A DNA stretch of 21,511 nucleotides from JANRKT01 sp033763355 (GCA_033763355.1 JANRKT010000342.1:1-21511), one strand, 5' to 3'; counted from the stretch's first letter, positions 1 through 5,872 are shown. Notes: a model not told the origin generated them from the sequence alone. Program-made: numbers and translations.

Positions 1-54
1 GTTCTGATAGCTTTGATTGCTGCTTATTGGGCCGTTCAGAGGGTGTTCTTTTGA
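1..54 (+). CDS. C-terminal tail of a membrane protein (partial)
   Basis: Frame 1 is open from the window edge to a TGA at 52-54 and encodes 17 residues, VLIALIAAYWAVQRVFF. This looks like the final transmembrane helix of an inner-membrane protein, such as an ABC permease, that begins outside the window. The hydrophobic run and the short distance to the repeat array at 92 are the only evidence. The family cannot be named from so little, and a chance open frame is possible. Confidence 0.4.
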   Translation, partial: VLIALIAAYWAVQRVFF

Positions 55-91
55 TTCAAAGTTTTCATTTTAGCTGGTAAGTAACATTTTG

Positions 92-171
92 AGCGGAAGA
101 CGGGACTTCCCGCCCACTGCGGGACTACCTACAGCTTGGGACCCGCCATCCGGCGGACTAACAGGTGAGCT
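92..171 (-). pseudogene. tRNA-Gly-derived degenerate copy A with two substituted hairpins
   Basis: Read on the minus strand, this copy keeps large blocks of the intact tRNA-Gly gene at 421-493: the D-stem GCTCACCTG, the anticodon-region block TCCCAAGCTGTAGGTAG and the 3' end AGTCCCGTCTTCCGCT. The 5' acceptor strand (GCGGAAGTA) is missing. The T-arm 5' half is replaced by a hairpin with stem TCCCGC/GCGGGA (108-124). The D-loop to anticodon 5' half is replaced by a hairpin with stem CCGCC/GGCGG (143-156). It cannot fold as a canonical tRNA. It is best read as a tandem duplicate of the tRNA gene that has been remodelled, or as a repeat element of tRNA origin. Confidence 0.8.
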
Positions 172-253
172 TAAAGAAATCTTATTTGATTAAAGTTTTT
201 GCGAATACAAAAAGAACCGAACCATGTTTGATAAGTTGTCTGTTGAGAAAAAG

Positions 254-332
254 AGCGGAAGACGGGACTTCCCGCCTGATGCGGGACTACCTACAGCTTG
301 GGACCCGCCATCGGCGGACTAACAGGTGAGCT
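254..332 (-). pseudogene. tRNA-Gly-derived degenerate copy B with two substituted hairpins
   Basis: This is the second altered copy, 162 bp from copy A and 167 bp from the intact tRNA. It has the same architecture as copy A. The 3' acceptor strand and anticodon block are retained and the 5' acceptor strand is lost. Hairpins replace the T-arm (stem TCCCGC/GCGGGA, 270-286) and the D/anticodon 5' half (stem CCGCC/GGCGG, 305-317). The stems are identical to those of copy A, but the loops differ (CTGAT against CCACT; ATC against ATCC). From 225 to 269 the sequence is identical to 392-436, so the homology continues past the tRNA 3' end into the trailer. Confidence 0.8.
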
Positions 333-420
333 TAAAAAAAATCTTGGTTGATTAAAATTTTGCACATGCAAACAGAACCGAACCGAGCCATTGTTTGATA
401 AGTTGTCTGTTGAGAAAAAG

Positions 421-493
421 AGCGGAAGACGGGACTCGAACCCGCTACCTACAGCTTGGGAAGCTGTCGCTCTACCAGGTGAGCTACTTCCGC
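421..493 (-). tRNA. tRNA-Gly (anticodon CCC)
   Basis: The minus strand reads as a complete 73-nt tRNA. The acceptor stem is GCGGAAG/CTTCCGC with discriminator U, as usual for bacterial tRNA-Gly. The D-stem is GCTC/GAGC, the anticodon stem ACAGC/GCTGT with loop TTCCCAA (anticodon CCC), the variable loop is AGGTA, and the T-stem is GCGGG/CCCGT with loop TTCGAGT. CCA is not encoded. All stems pair, apart from a G-T pair in the T-stem, so this copy should be functional, unlike the two altered copies on its 3' side. Confidence 0.95.
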
Positions 494-499
494 TGATGC

Positions 500-529
500 G
501 TGTCTGACGTCTCGCAGAGCGTCTGACAC
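500..529. other. Imperfect inverted repeat between tRNA-Gly and the next gene
   Basis: GTGTCTGACG (500-509) and CGTCTGACAC (520-529) pair with a single T-T mismatch around a 10-nt loop that can itself form CTC/GAG pairs. It lies 3' of the minus-strand gene ending at 539 and 5' of the tRNA. No T-run follows on either strand, so a Rho-independent terminator is doubtful. It could be a processing site or a dispersed palindromic repeat. Confidence 0.35.
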
Positions 530-538
530 ATATTGTTA

Positions 539-1066
539 TCAATTTAAATTTTCATACTGAGTTTTCAAAGAAATTCTTTTTGCAAGCCAGCTTTCTTTTA
601 CTGGTATCATCCATTTGTTCAGTAATTCTTCTTTTGTCTGCACAAGGTTATTAAAATATAAAGTACCCGTATTGATGACACCATTTTCCACTGCATAGCC
701 CAGTTGGCTGAAAGGCAGCAGCTCAATTTTATCTTTCAAAACAAAAGCCAGCAATTGTCTGTCGAACAATTGAACATTGAAACGCTTTTCAATTTCTTTC
801 ATCAGCCTTACCGAACTATCCGTACTGCACCCGCTTACGCCGGTAGCGGTTTCATCAGCCATCAGGACGATAAACTGGCTGAAAAACAGATTAGCATAGC
901 CCTTTACAGGCTCACCATGGGATTTCCAGTTGGTTGCAAAATCATGCAACAGGTCTTCTACCTGAAGCGCTTCACTTAAAGTAAACGGCCTGTTGCTTTG
1001 ATATACCCATACCCGGGAGGAATTGTTGAATGATTCCGGGATAAGGTTTTTATATTCTAAATTCAT
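539..1066 (-). CDS. Conserved Bacteroidota protein of the family often labelled 'ABC transporter ATPase'
   Basis: This 175-residue cytoplasmic protein resembles a Bacteroidota-restricted family recalled from motifs such as SRVWVYQSNRPF (residues 17-28), SQFIVLMADE (63-72), SGCSTDSSVR (78-87) and LFDRQLLAF (100-108). Database records often call the family 'ABC transporter ATPase', but no Walker A, signature or Walker B motif is visible here, so that name looks like propagated misannotation. C79 in SGCSTDSS is a plausible functional residue. The gene starts at ATG, with a near-match to the -7 box (TAACTTTA, 1071-1078) immediately upstream. It shares its strand with the Fe-S oxidoreductase at 1684-2463, and I recall similar neighbourhoods in related genomes. 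Function unknown. Confidence 0.8.
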   Translation of the reverse strand: MNLEYKNLIPESFNNSSRVWVYQSNRPFTLSEALQVEDLLHDFATNWKSHGEPVKGYANLFFSQFIVLMADETATGVSGCSTDSSVRLMKEIEKRFNVQLFDRQLLAFVLKDKIELLPFSQLGYAVENGVINTGTLYFNNLVQTKEELLNKWMIPVKESWLAKRISLKTQYENLN

Positions 1067-1126
1067 GCAGTAAAGTTATATTTAAAAGTGTGTTTTCCGA
1101 AATTGTATCCACTGTAAAATCAGCTT

Positions 1127-1237
1127 ATGCAGATCACTGAATTTGAAATAAACTGGGCCATTGCGATTCCGGCATTGCTCATTTCGGGGGCTTTGGTTAT
1201 ATCCCTTATACGAAGAAATAAAAACAGGAAAAAATAG
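1127..1237 (+). CDS. Small membrane protein (36 aa)
   Basis: An open frame ATG-TAG encodes 36 residues: a short N-terminus MQITEFEINW, one hydrophobic helix (about residues 11-25, AIAIPALLISGALVI) and a strongly basic tail RRNKNRKK. This is the layout of a single-pass microprotein, with the basic end predicted to be cytoplasmic by the positive-inside rule. The tryptophan just before the helix and the RRNKK tail resemble small orphan proteins I recall from Chitinophagaceae, but I cannot name a family. It lies alone on the plus strand in the 188-bp gap between two minus-strand genes. Codon use looks normal. No clear ribosome binding site is seen, as is common in this phylum. Confidence 0.55.
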   Translation: MQITEFEINWAIAIPALLISGALVISLIRRNKNRKK

Positions 1238-1254
1238 TTTGATCTGCCTGAAGG

Positions 1255-1650
1255 CTACCTCCTTTCAATCTCGAGCAGTTTTGCATTAAGCATTTCATTG
1301 TTGAAAAAAATACCGGCTTTAATGTCAAGCAGATTTTGCCTGGAAAAACCAATGGTAGCGGATTCATCATACTGGCCCAGGAAGAGGTCGCTGATGTTGC
1401 GGCTGCTCATTTTGCTCCTGAAAAAGAAAACAGTGTTCTCATTAAAATCAGCTATTTTAAAATACCGCACAGAACTAAAGCCTGTTTCTTTGTCATCATA
1501 CCTTATTTTGTAAACGTCCCCTGCCTGTGGCTTATCAAAATATTTTTTTAGTGAAGCATCCCTGTCTTTGTTTACAAACTGAAGATAGATAATGAGAAAA
1601 GCTGCGATAACTGCTGCAATTTTCAGTGATTTAATCCAGAGGTTTGTCAT
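1255..1650 (-). CDS. Hypothetical membrane-anchored protein
   Basis: The 131-residue protein has one N-terminal hydrophobic helix (about residues 8-26, SLKIAAVIAAFLIIYLQFV) and then a soluble domain of about 100 residues that probably faces the periplasm. That domain contains GDVYKIRYDD (44-53) and RYFKIADFNENTVFFFRS (62-79), which suggest a small beta-rich fold. No cysteines, lipobox or catalytic motif are visible, and I do not recognise the family. The start is the ATG at 1650. The gene lies 33 bp downstream of the Fe-S oxidoreductase gene on the same strand and may be cotranscribed with it. Confidence 0.7.
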   Translation of the reverse strand: MTNLWIKSLKIAAVIAAFLIIYLQFVNKDRDASLKKYFDKPQAGDVYKIRYDDKETGFSSVRYFKIADFNENTVFFFRSKMSSRNISDLFLGQYDESATIGFSRQNLLDIKAGIFFNNEMLNAKLLEIERR

Positions 1651-1683
1651 TGCAAAGAGAGAATACTTTTTTTATCAGCAACT

Positions 1684-2463
1684 TTATTTCATTGATTCTG
1701 CAATCAGTTCCGCAATATCCAGCACTTTTACCTGTTCTTCTTTTTCTTTTACCTTAACACCGTCAGTTAACATGGTATTGCAAAACGGGCAGGCGGCTGC
1801 AATCACATTCGCTCCTGTTTCAATTGCTTCGTTTGTCCTTTCCCAGTTCACCCTCGTTTCGCCTTTTTCCTCCTCCTTAAACATTTGGGCGCCGCCGGCG
1901 CCGCAACACAGGCCATTGCTCCTGCAGCGCTTCATCTCTGCCAGTTCAGCATCCAGGGCTTCCAGTACTTTTCTCGGGGCTTCATAAATGTTGTTGGCCC
2001 TGCCAAGGTAACAACTGTCGTGGTAACTGATTTTTTTGCCTTTAAAAGGTCCGCCCTCTTTCATTTTTATTTTTCCTTCATCAATCAGTTGTTGTAAAAA
2101 AGAAGAGTGGTGCATTACTTCATACATCCCGCCAAGTTCAGGATATTCATTTTTAAGCGTATTAAAACAATGCGGGCATGTGGTTACAATCTTTTTTATG
2201 CCATAATTGTTTAAGATTTGTATGTTCTGGTACGCCATCATCTGAAACATAAATTCATTTCCAGCCCTGCGTACAGGATCGCCTGTACACATTTCTTCTT
2301 TGCCGAGTATGGCATAGCTGATATTTACCTTATTGAGTATTTGCACAAATGCCTTTGTTATTTTTTGTGCCCGCTGATCGAAACTTCCTGCACAACCCAC
2401 CCAAAATAATACATCAGGGCTTTTGCCTTCCGCAAAGAGTTCAGCCATTACCGGTACTTTCAT
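1684..2463 (-). CDS. (Fe-S)-binding CCG-domain oxidoreductase subunit (HdrB/GlpC-like)
   Basis: The 259-residue protein has two cysteine-rich CCG domains. The first uses C24, C59 (MCTGDP) and C96/C99 (TCPHC). The second uses C151 (HDSCYLGR), C180, C186-C187 (LCCGAGG) and C225/C228 (CPFC). This CXnCCGXnCXXC pattern belongs to heterodisulfide-reductase B, GlpC and LutA-type proteins, which carry an unusual Fe-S cluster or dock to an electron-transfer partner. Such proteins usually work with a ferredoxin-like 4Fe-4S subunit encoded beside them. None is adjacent here, so the partner is elsewhere or just not cotranscribed. The first domain has CTGDP where many relatives have CCGDP. A TATATTTG box lies 17 bp upstream of the ATG. 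Physiological donor and acceptor are unknown. Confidence 0.88.
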   Translation of the reverse strand: MKVPVMAELFAEGKSPDVLFWVGCAGSFDQRAQKITKAFVQILNKVNISYAILGKEEMCTGDPVRRAGNEFMFQMMAYQNIQILNNYGIKKIVTTCPHCFNTLKNEYPELGGMYEVMHHSSFLQQLIDEGKIKMKEGGPFKGKKISYHDSCYLGRANNIYEAPRKVLEALDAELAEMKRCRSNGLCCGAGGAQMFKEEEKGETRVNWERTNEAIETGANVIAAACPFCNTMLTDGVKVKEKEEQVKVLDIAELIAESMK

Positions 2464-2479
2464 GCTGATATGTTTAAGT

Positions 2480-2487
2480 CAAATATA
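2480..2487 (-). promoter_or_regulatory. Bacteroidota -7 box for the CCG oxidoreductase gene
   Basis: TATATTTG on the minus strand exactly matches TAnnTTTG. It lies 16 bp upstream of the ATG at 2463, in the divergent gap shared with the Crp/Fnr gene. No clear -33 TTTG is seen. Confidence 0.5.
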
Positions 2488-2511
2488 AAGCAGATGCCAT
2501 TGTTTTTCTTA

Positions 2512-2526
2512 ATTTCAGGCTGAAAT
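2512..2526. promoter_or_regulatory. Perfect palindrome upstream of the Crp/Fnr gene
   Basis: ATTTCA-GGC-TGAAAT is a perfect 6-bp inverted repeat with a 3-bp spacer, centred about 20 bp before the ATG at 2540. It lies between two divergent promoters, where an operator for autoregulation would be expected. It does not match the classical Crp or FNR half-site TTGAT/TGTGA, so the assignment is only positional. Confidence 0.3.
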
Positions 2527-2539
2527 CTGCAGAAACCAA

Positions 2540-3238
2540 ATGATAGATGACAAACTGTTGCTGATCCGCAATTACAACCTCTGGTCACACCTTACAGATG
2601 AAGAATACAATGAACTGAATGTGGTGCACAATTTTATTGAGGCAAGGAAGGGCGATTATATTTATTTTGATTCACACCTGCTGAACAAACTCTATTTCAT
2701 TAAGGAAGGGTTTATCAAAATTGGTTATGTTGATGAAAAAGGAGAGGAGATCATTAAAGAGATTATACAAAAAGGTGAGATATTCGGGCAGTTTTCTTTG
2801 CAGAGAAACAACCTGAACGGCGAATTTGCACGGGCGCACAAATCGGATGTGAGCCTTTGCGCTTTTAACGTAGAAGATTTTGAAAAGCTGCTTTCAAAAA
2901 AACCTCAGCTTGCCATACCATACAGCAAGCAGATTGGCCAGAAGCTCCGCCATGCTGAAAACAGGCTGGTGAACCTGCTGCATAAAGATGTACGCGGCAG
3001 GCTTCTGGGTTTCTTTTTTAACCTTGCACAGCAAAACGGGTACGATGGCTCATCCCCTTCATTTGCTATTGAAAATTTTCTCACCCACGATGATATTGCC
3101 CGCCTCATCGGTTCTTCACGGCAAACTGTTACCGGCTTTATCAATGAACTGGAAAATGAAGGGCTGCTTCAGTTCTCCCGCCGGCAGATATACATCCCCG
3201 ATGTTAAAAAATTACAAATAAGCTATGGTGTCATTTAG
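2540..3238 (+). CDS. Crp/Fnr-family transcriptional regulator
   Basis: The 232-residue protein has the two-domain Crp/Fnr layout. Residues about 20-120 form a cyclic-nucleotide-binding-type beta-roll (ARKGDYIYF, LYFIKEGFIKIGYVDEKGEE, KGEIFGQFSL), and 125-150 the dimerisation helix. Residues 181-205 are a winged helix-turn-helix (LTHDDIARLIGSSRQTVTGF), followed by the wing at 206-220. There is only one cysteine (C107), so an FNR-type 4Fe-4S cluster can be excluded. The arginine-serine pair used for cAMP phosphate binding is not evident either, so the ligand is unknown. The gene is divergent from the Fe-S oxidoreductase and sits 59 bp before the YHS operon, which makes it a likely regulator of one or both. 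ATG start. Confidence 0.9.
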   Translation: MIDDKLLLIRNYNLWSHLTDEEYNELNVVHNFIEARKGDYIYFDSHLLNKLYFIKEGFIKIGYVDEKGEEIIKEIIQKGEIFGQFSLQRNNLNGEFARAHKSDVSLCAFNVEDFEKLLSKKPQLAIPYSKQIGQKLRHAENRLVNLLHKDVRGRLLGFFFNLAQQNGYDGSSPSFAIENFLTHDDIARLIGSSRQTVTGFINELENEGLLQFSRRQIYIPDVKKLQISYGVI

Positions 3239-3265
3239 CTGACAGGAGCAGAAGGCATCTGTTTT

Positions 3266-3273
3266 TAGTTTTG
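3266..3273 (+). promoter_or_regulatory. Bacteroidota -7 box for the YHS operon
   Basis: TAGTTTTG matches TAnnTTTG exactly, 24 bp upstream of the ATG at 3298. It implies that the envelope gene cluster has its own promoter and is not just read through from the Crp/Fnr gene. Confidence 0.5.
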
Positions 3274-3297
3274 CTGCGTAAATAAATACAAACGGAG

Positions 3298-3765
3298 ATG
3301 AAGCTGAAACTTGTACTTATGTTGTTGCCGGCCTTTGCCGCTTATATTACCTGCGCCCAGGACGCAACTGCATTACGCAAAAAACATTTCAACCTTTCAA
3401 AAGGAGTTGCTATAGAGGGCTATGACCCTGTAGCCTATTTTACACAAAACAAAGCCATAGAAGGCAAAAAGGAAATGGCTTTTGCATTTGAAGGTGCCAC
3501 CTATTATTTTTCTTCAGAACAAAACAGGGAAGAGTTTAAAAAGCACCCCTCAAAATATGAACCTGCTTATGGAGGATGGTGTGCTTATGCCATGGGAGCC
3601 GAAGGTGATAAAGTTGACATCAATCCCCAAACATTTAAAATAGTCAACGGAAAGCTCAACCTGTTTTATAATAAGTACTTCAATAATACCCTTACCAAAT
3701 GGAATAAAGATGAAGTTGCATTAAAGGCAAAAGCTGAGCAGAACTGGCAAAAAACTTTCCGTTAA
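3298..3765 (+). CDS. Exported YHS-domain protein
   Basis: The 155-residue protein begins with a signal peptide (MKLKLVLMLLPAFAAYITCA, cleavage probably near residue 20). A cysteine at 19 also leaves a lipoprotein possible, although the box is poor. The YHS domain is clear: GYDPVAYF (41-48), YYFSSEQNREEF (69-80) and YGGWCAYAMG (91-100) with C95, then the usual KVDINPQTFKIVNGKLNLFY tail (105-124). YHS domains are small metal-associated domains, and this exported type is common beside redox or metal-handling genes. It is the first gene of a same-strand run with the DoxX-like gene (19 bp downstream). The role is not established. Confidence 0.88.
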   Translation: MKLKLVLMLLPAFAAYITCAQDATALRKKHFNLSKGVAIEGYDPVAYFTQNKAIEGKKEMAFAFEGATYYFSSEQNREEFKKHPSKYEPAYGGWCAYAMGAEGDKVDINPQTFKIVNGKLNLFYNKYFNNTLTKWNKDEVALKAKAEQNWQKTFR

Positions 3766-3784
3766 ACCATACAATACAACCAAA

Positions 3785-4192
3785 ATGAACCGGAACAATA
3801 TTTTACTTTGGGTGTTGCGCATAGTGGCTGCACTCATCATGTTGCAAACCCTTTACTTCAAGTTCACCGGTCACGAACAATCGGTAAAACTTTTTACGCA
3901 ACTGGGCATGGAACCATGGGGCAGGACAGGAACCGGCGTGTTTGAGCTGATAGCATCATTGCTTATCCTCTATCCCCGCACAACTGGTTTTGGCGCTCTG
4001 CTTGGGCTTGGGCTGATGGGCGGGGCCATATTTTTTCACCTCACAAAGCTTGGGATTGTGTTTGACGGGGATGCCGTGTTGTTTATTTATGCTGTAATTA
4101 CCTTTATATGTTGTGCAGTGCTGCTCATGGCATACCGCTTCCAGGTATTTGAATTGCTCCCATTCCTGAAAAATAAAACGATGCAATCATGA
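3785..4192 (+). CDS. DoxX-like membrane protein
   Basis: This 135-residue integral membrane protein has four predicted helices (about 7-25, 50-65, 68-87 and 98-117). The pattern RIVAALIMLQTLYFKFTGHE (12-31) resembles the first helix of DoxX-like proteins, and FELIASLLILYPRTTGFGAL (53-72) the second. DoxX was named for a thiosulfate:quinone oxidoreductase subunit, but most bacterial relatives have unproven roles and simply share the four-helix fold. The stop codon overlaps the next start (ATGA at 4189-4192), so translation with the DM13 lipoprotein is coupled. Start ATG, 19 bp after the YHS gene. Confidence 0.82.
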   Translation: MNRNNILLWVLRIVAALIMLQTLYFKFTGHEQSVKLFTQLGMEPWGRTGTGVFELIASLLILYPRTTGFGALLGLGLMGGAIFFHLTKLGIVFDGDAVLFIYAVITFICCAVLLMAYRFQVFELLPFLKNKTMQS

Positions 4193-4602
4193 AACTTTTA
4201 ACTGCTTTTATTGCTGTTCTTTTATTTACAGCCTGCAAAAAAGAAACGAATACAACCAATACGCCATCGGGGGACCCCGTTCCTTCGGGGACTGTGCTTG
4301 TACAAGGCAACCTGGTTGGAAGCGGCGGGCATAATGTAAGCGGGGTAGTTAAAGTTTACAGCGATAACGGTAATAAAACCGTGAGGCTCGAAAATTTTTC
4401 AACAACCAACGGCCCTGATCTTAAGGTGTATCTGTCAAAGGATATAAACGCTTCAGCATTTATTAATGCGGGAAACCTCAGGTCAACAATCGGCAACCAG
4501 AATTACAGCCTTAGTGGTATGCCCGATTTTTCACAATACAGGTACGTACTGATATGGTGCCAGCAGTTCGGGGTGCTTTTTGGTTCGGCACAGGTTCAAT
4601 AA
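4189..4602 (+). CDS. DM13-domain lipoprotein (copy 1)
   Basis: The 137-residue lipoprotein has lipobox LFTAC with C16, followed by KK, then a short Thr/Pro linker and a DM13 domain (about 33-137). Characteristic parts are STTNGPDLKVYLSK (71-84), SGMPDFSQYRYVLIWC (109-124) and FGVLFGSAQ (127-135). The conserved cysteine C124 follows a tryptophan, as in typical DM13 proteins. DM13 has been proposed from comparative genomics to be a redox or electron-transfer domain that acts through this cysteine; this is not proven for this protein. The gene overlaps the DoxX-like gene by 4 bp and is followed by the barrel gene. A second DM13 lipoprotein follows at 5405-5824. Confidence 0.9.
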   Translation: MKLLTAFIAVLLFTACKKETNTTNTPSGDPVPSGTVLVQGNLVGSGGHNVSGVVKVYSDNGNKTVRLENFSTTNGPDLKVYLSKDINASAFINAGNLRSTIGNQNYSLSGMPDFSQYRYVLIWCQQFGVLFGSAQVQ

Positions 4603-4641
4603 CAATTTACAAATCTATACATCGCATTAAATATTGAATTT

Positions 4642-5388
4642 ATGTTCAGCAGAAATATCATGTTTGTTTTCGCACTTTTTATGGCAGGAAGTGTATTCAG
4701 CCAGGTAAAAAATAGCCAACGAATAAATCAGTTTATTGACCTTTCAGGTGCAGTGGGCAGTTCCCAGGGAACTGTGGCCGCTTCCTATGTTTACAACTGG
4801 CGGCTTGGGCAAAAGAAAAAATTTGAAATTGGCATTGGCGGCCGCTGGACTACATATTTCGGCACTAAAAAAGATTTTCTCACCGCAGGGCCTGCAAAGC
4901 TTACACGTTCTTTTACTGTTCCGTTTTTGATTGTGTTTGCAGGACAAAATGAGGAAAATTTTGATACCCTCGCAGTACAAAGACCGCTTGTGAATATGGT
5001 GAATGCAACCTTTAACCTTGGCTACCATTTCAGTTCAAGATTTTACGGCGGCATTAATATTGATGTGATAGGTTTTTCTTTTGGTAAAAAAGGCAGTGCT
5101 ATTTTAACGGGCAGCACAGATGGTCCGGGTGACAGAACCGAACCGAATGCAAAACCTACTGCATTCAACCTTTTACTTACCGGCGACCATGATAAAGGAA
5201 GCCTGAACTCAGAATTTTTTATAAAATACAAGGTTGCAAAAAAATGGAGCATCAAAGCGCTTTACCAGTTTGCGTTTGTTGAGTATAAAACAGAAACTGT
5301 AAAGCAAACCGTGCCCTCAGGAATTTATGGCAACAGGTTCCGCAATAAGGCCAACAATGTTGGTCTTGGGGTTTCTTATAATCTTTAA
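4642..5388 (+). CDS. Putative outer-membrane beta-barrel protein
   Basis: This 248-residue protein has a signal peptide (MFSRNIMFVFALFMAGSVFS, cleaved before Q21). The mature part alternates polar and hydrophobic residues, with repeated barrel-like strands such as FEIGIGGRWTTYFG (61-74), NATFNLGYHFSSRFYGGINI (120-139), IKALYQFAFVEYKT (209-222) and the C-terminal VGLGVSYNL. The aromatic/hydrophobic C-terminus after a strand is typical of outer-membrane proteins. No named family is recognised. It lies between two DM13 lipoprotein genes, 39 bp after the first and 16 bp before the second, so the three are probably cotranscribed and may act together at the outer membrane. Confidence 0.75.
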   Translation: MFSRNIMFVFALFMAGSVFSQVKNSQRINQFIDLSGAVGSSQGTVAASYVYNWRLGQKKKFEIGIGGRWTTYFGTKKDFLTAGPAKLTRSFTVPFLIVFAGQNEENFDTLAVQRPLVNMVNATFNLGYHFSSRFYGGINIDVIGFSFGKKGSAILTGSTDGPGDRTEPNAKPTAFNLLLTGDHDKGSLNSEFFIKYKVAKKWSIKALYQFAFVEYKTETVKQTVPSGIYGNRFRNKANNVGLGVSYNL

Positions 5389-5404
5389 ACCTAAAATCAA
5401 TTGT

Positions 5405-5824
5405 ATGAAAAAACTAACCGTCTTAATCCTCGTATCAGTTTTTTTTCTCGCTTCATGCGAAAAAAATGCAACTCCTTCCGCACCAGTTGTGGATACGGTA
5501 TCCAATGATGCCATGGATAAATACATTGGCGTTTTTATGAACGGGCCTTACGGGAGAGTGAGTGGCAAGGCAAGTGTTGTGGAAACAAACGGCAAGTACC
5601 AGTTGAAGTTGGATAGTTTTATGACCACCAACGGCCCGGACCTCAAAGTTTATATTTCAAAAGAAGTTCAGCCATTAAATTTTATCAGGCTGGGCGACCT
5701 GAAGTCCACATCAGGCACACAGGTTTACGATATACCCGGCATGCCCGACTTTGCAGCATACAAGTATGCACTTATACACTGCGAGCAGTACAACCACCTT
5801 TTTGGTTCGGCCCAATTGAAATAA
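5405..5824 (+). CDS. DM13-domain lipoprotein (copy 2)
   Basis: I chose the ATG at 5405 because it gives a proper lipoprotein signal (MKKLTVLILVSVFFLASC, lipobox LASC with C18). A longer frame back to 5327 would run into the barrel gene. The 139-residue product has a DM13 domain (about 40-139) with MTTNGPDLKVYISK (73-86), DIPGMPDFAAYKYALIHC (109-126) and HLFGSAQLK (131-139). The conserved cysteine is C126, but the residue before it is histidine, not tryptophan, and the following FGV is replaced by YNH. It is a diverged paralogue of the lipoprotein at 4189-4602; the two share TTNGPDLKVY, GMPDF and LFGSAQ. The changes around the cysteine suggest a different partner or redox property, which is inference. 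Confidence 0.9.
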   Translation: MKKLTVLILVSVFFLASCEKNATPSAPVVDTVSNDAMDKYIGVFMNGPYGRVSGKASVVETNGKYQLKLDSFMTTNGPDLKVYISKEVQPLNFIRLGDLKSTSGTQVYDIPGMPDFAAYKYALIHCEQYNHLFGSAQLK

Positions 5825-5872
5825 GAAAGGGCATCACCGGAATAGATTAAGGCCGTTAACACAAGCCGGAAT

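Larger units (their letters stand above)
92..420. repeat. Two-unit tandem repeat (~165 bp) 3' of tRNA-Gly
   Basis: Two units (92-253 and 254-420) each consist of a tRNA-Gly-like block of about 80 bp and a spacer of about 82-88 bp. The spacers are clearly homologous: both contain AGAACCGAACC, both contain GATTAAA, and both end in TGTTTGATAAGTTGTCTGTT followed by GAGAAAAAG. The array ends sharply at 92, since the sequence below it (55-91) does not match the spacers. With the real tRNA at 421-493 this makes three tRNA-like blocks in a row. No protein-coding gene is visible in this 330-bp stretch. Confidence 0.85.

Noticed and set aside
92..420. CRISPR array or integrase attachment site
   Set aside because: There are only two long units that are homologous throughout, including the spacers, and no integrase or cas gene is nearby. 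Duplication of the 3' trailer also does not fit a simple attachment-site duplication.
291..542. 83-residue open frame on the minus strand
   Set aside because: It runs through the tRNA-Gly gene and one altered copy; it is not a protein gene.
704..979. 91-residue plus-strand frame, and many similar frames inside larger genes (e.g. 10241, 12674, 13428, 15829, 16295)
   Set aside because: They lie opposite genes with clear family motifs and show no motifs of their own.
5327..5404. Longer N-terminus for the second DM13 lipoprotein
   Set aside because: It would overlap the barrel gene and destroy the lipoprotein signal that begins at 5405.
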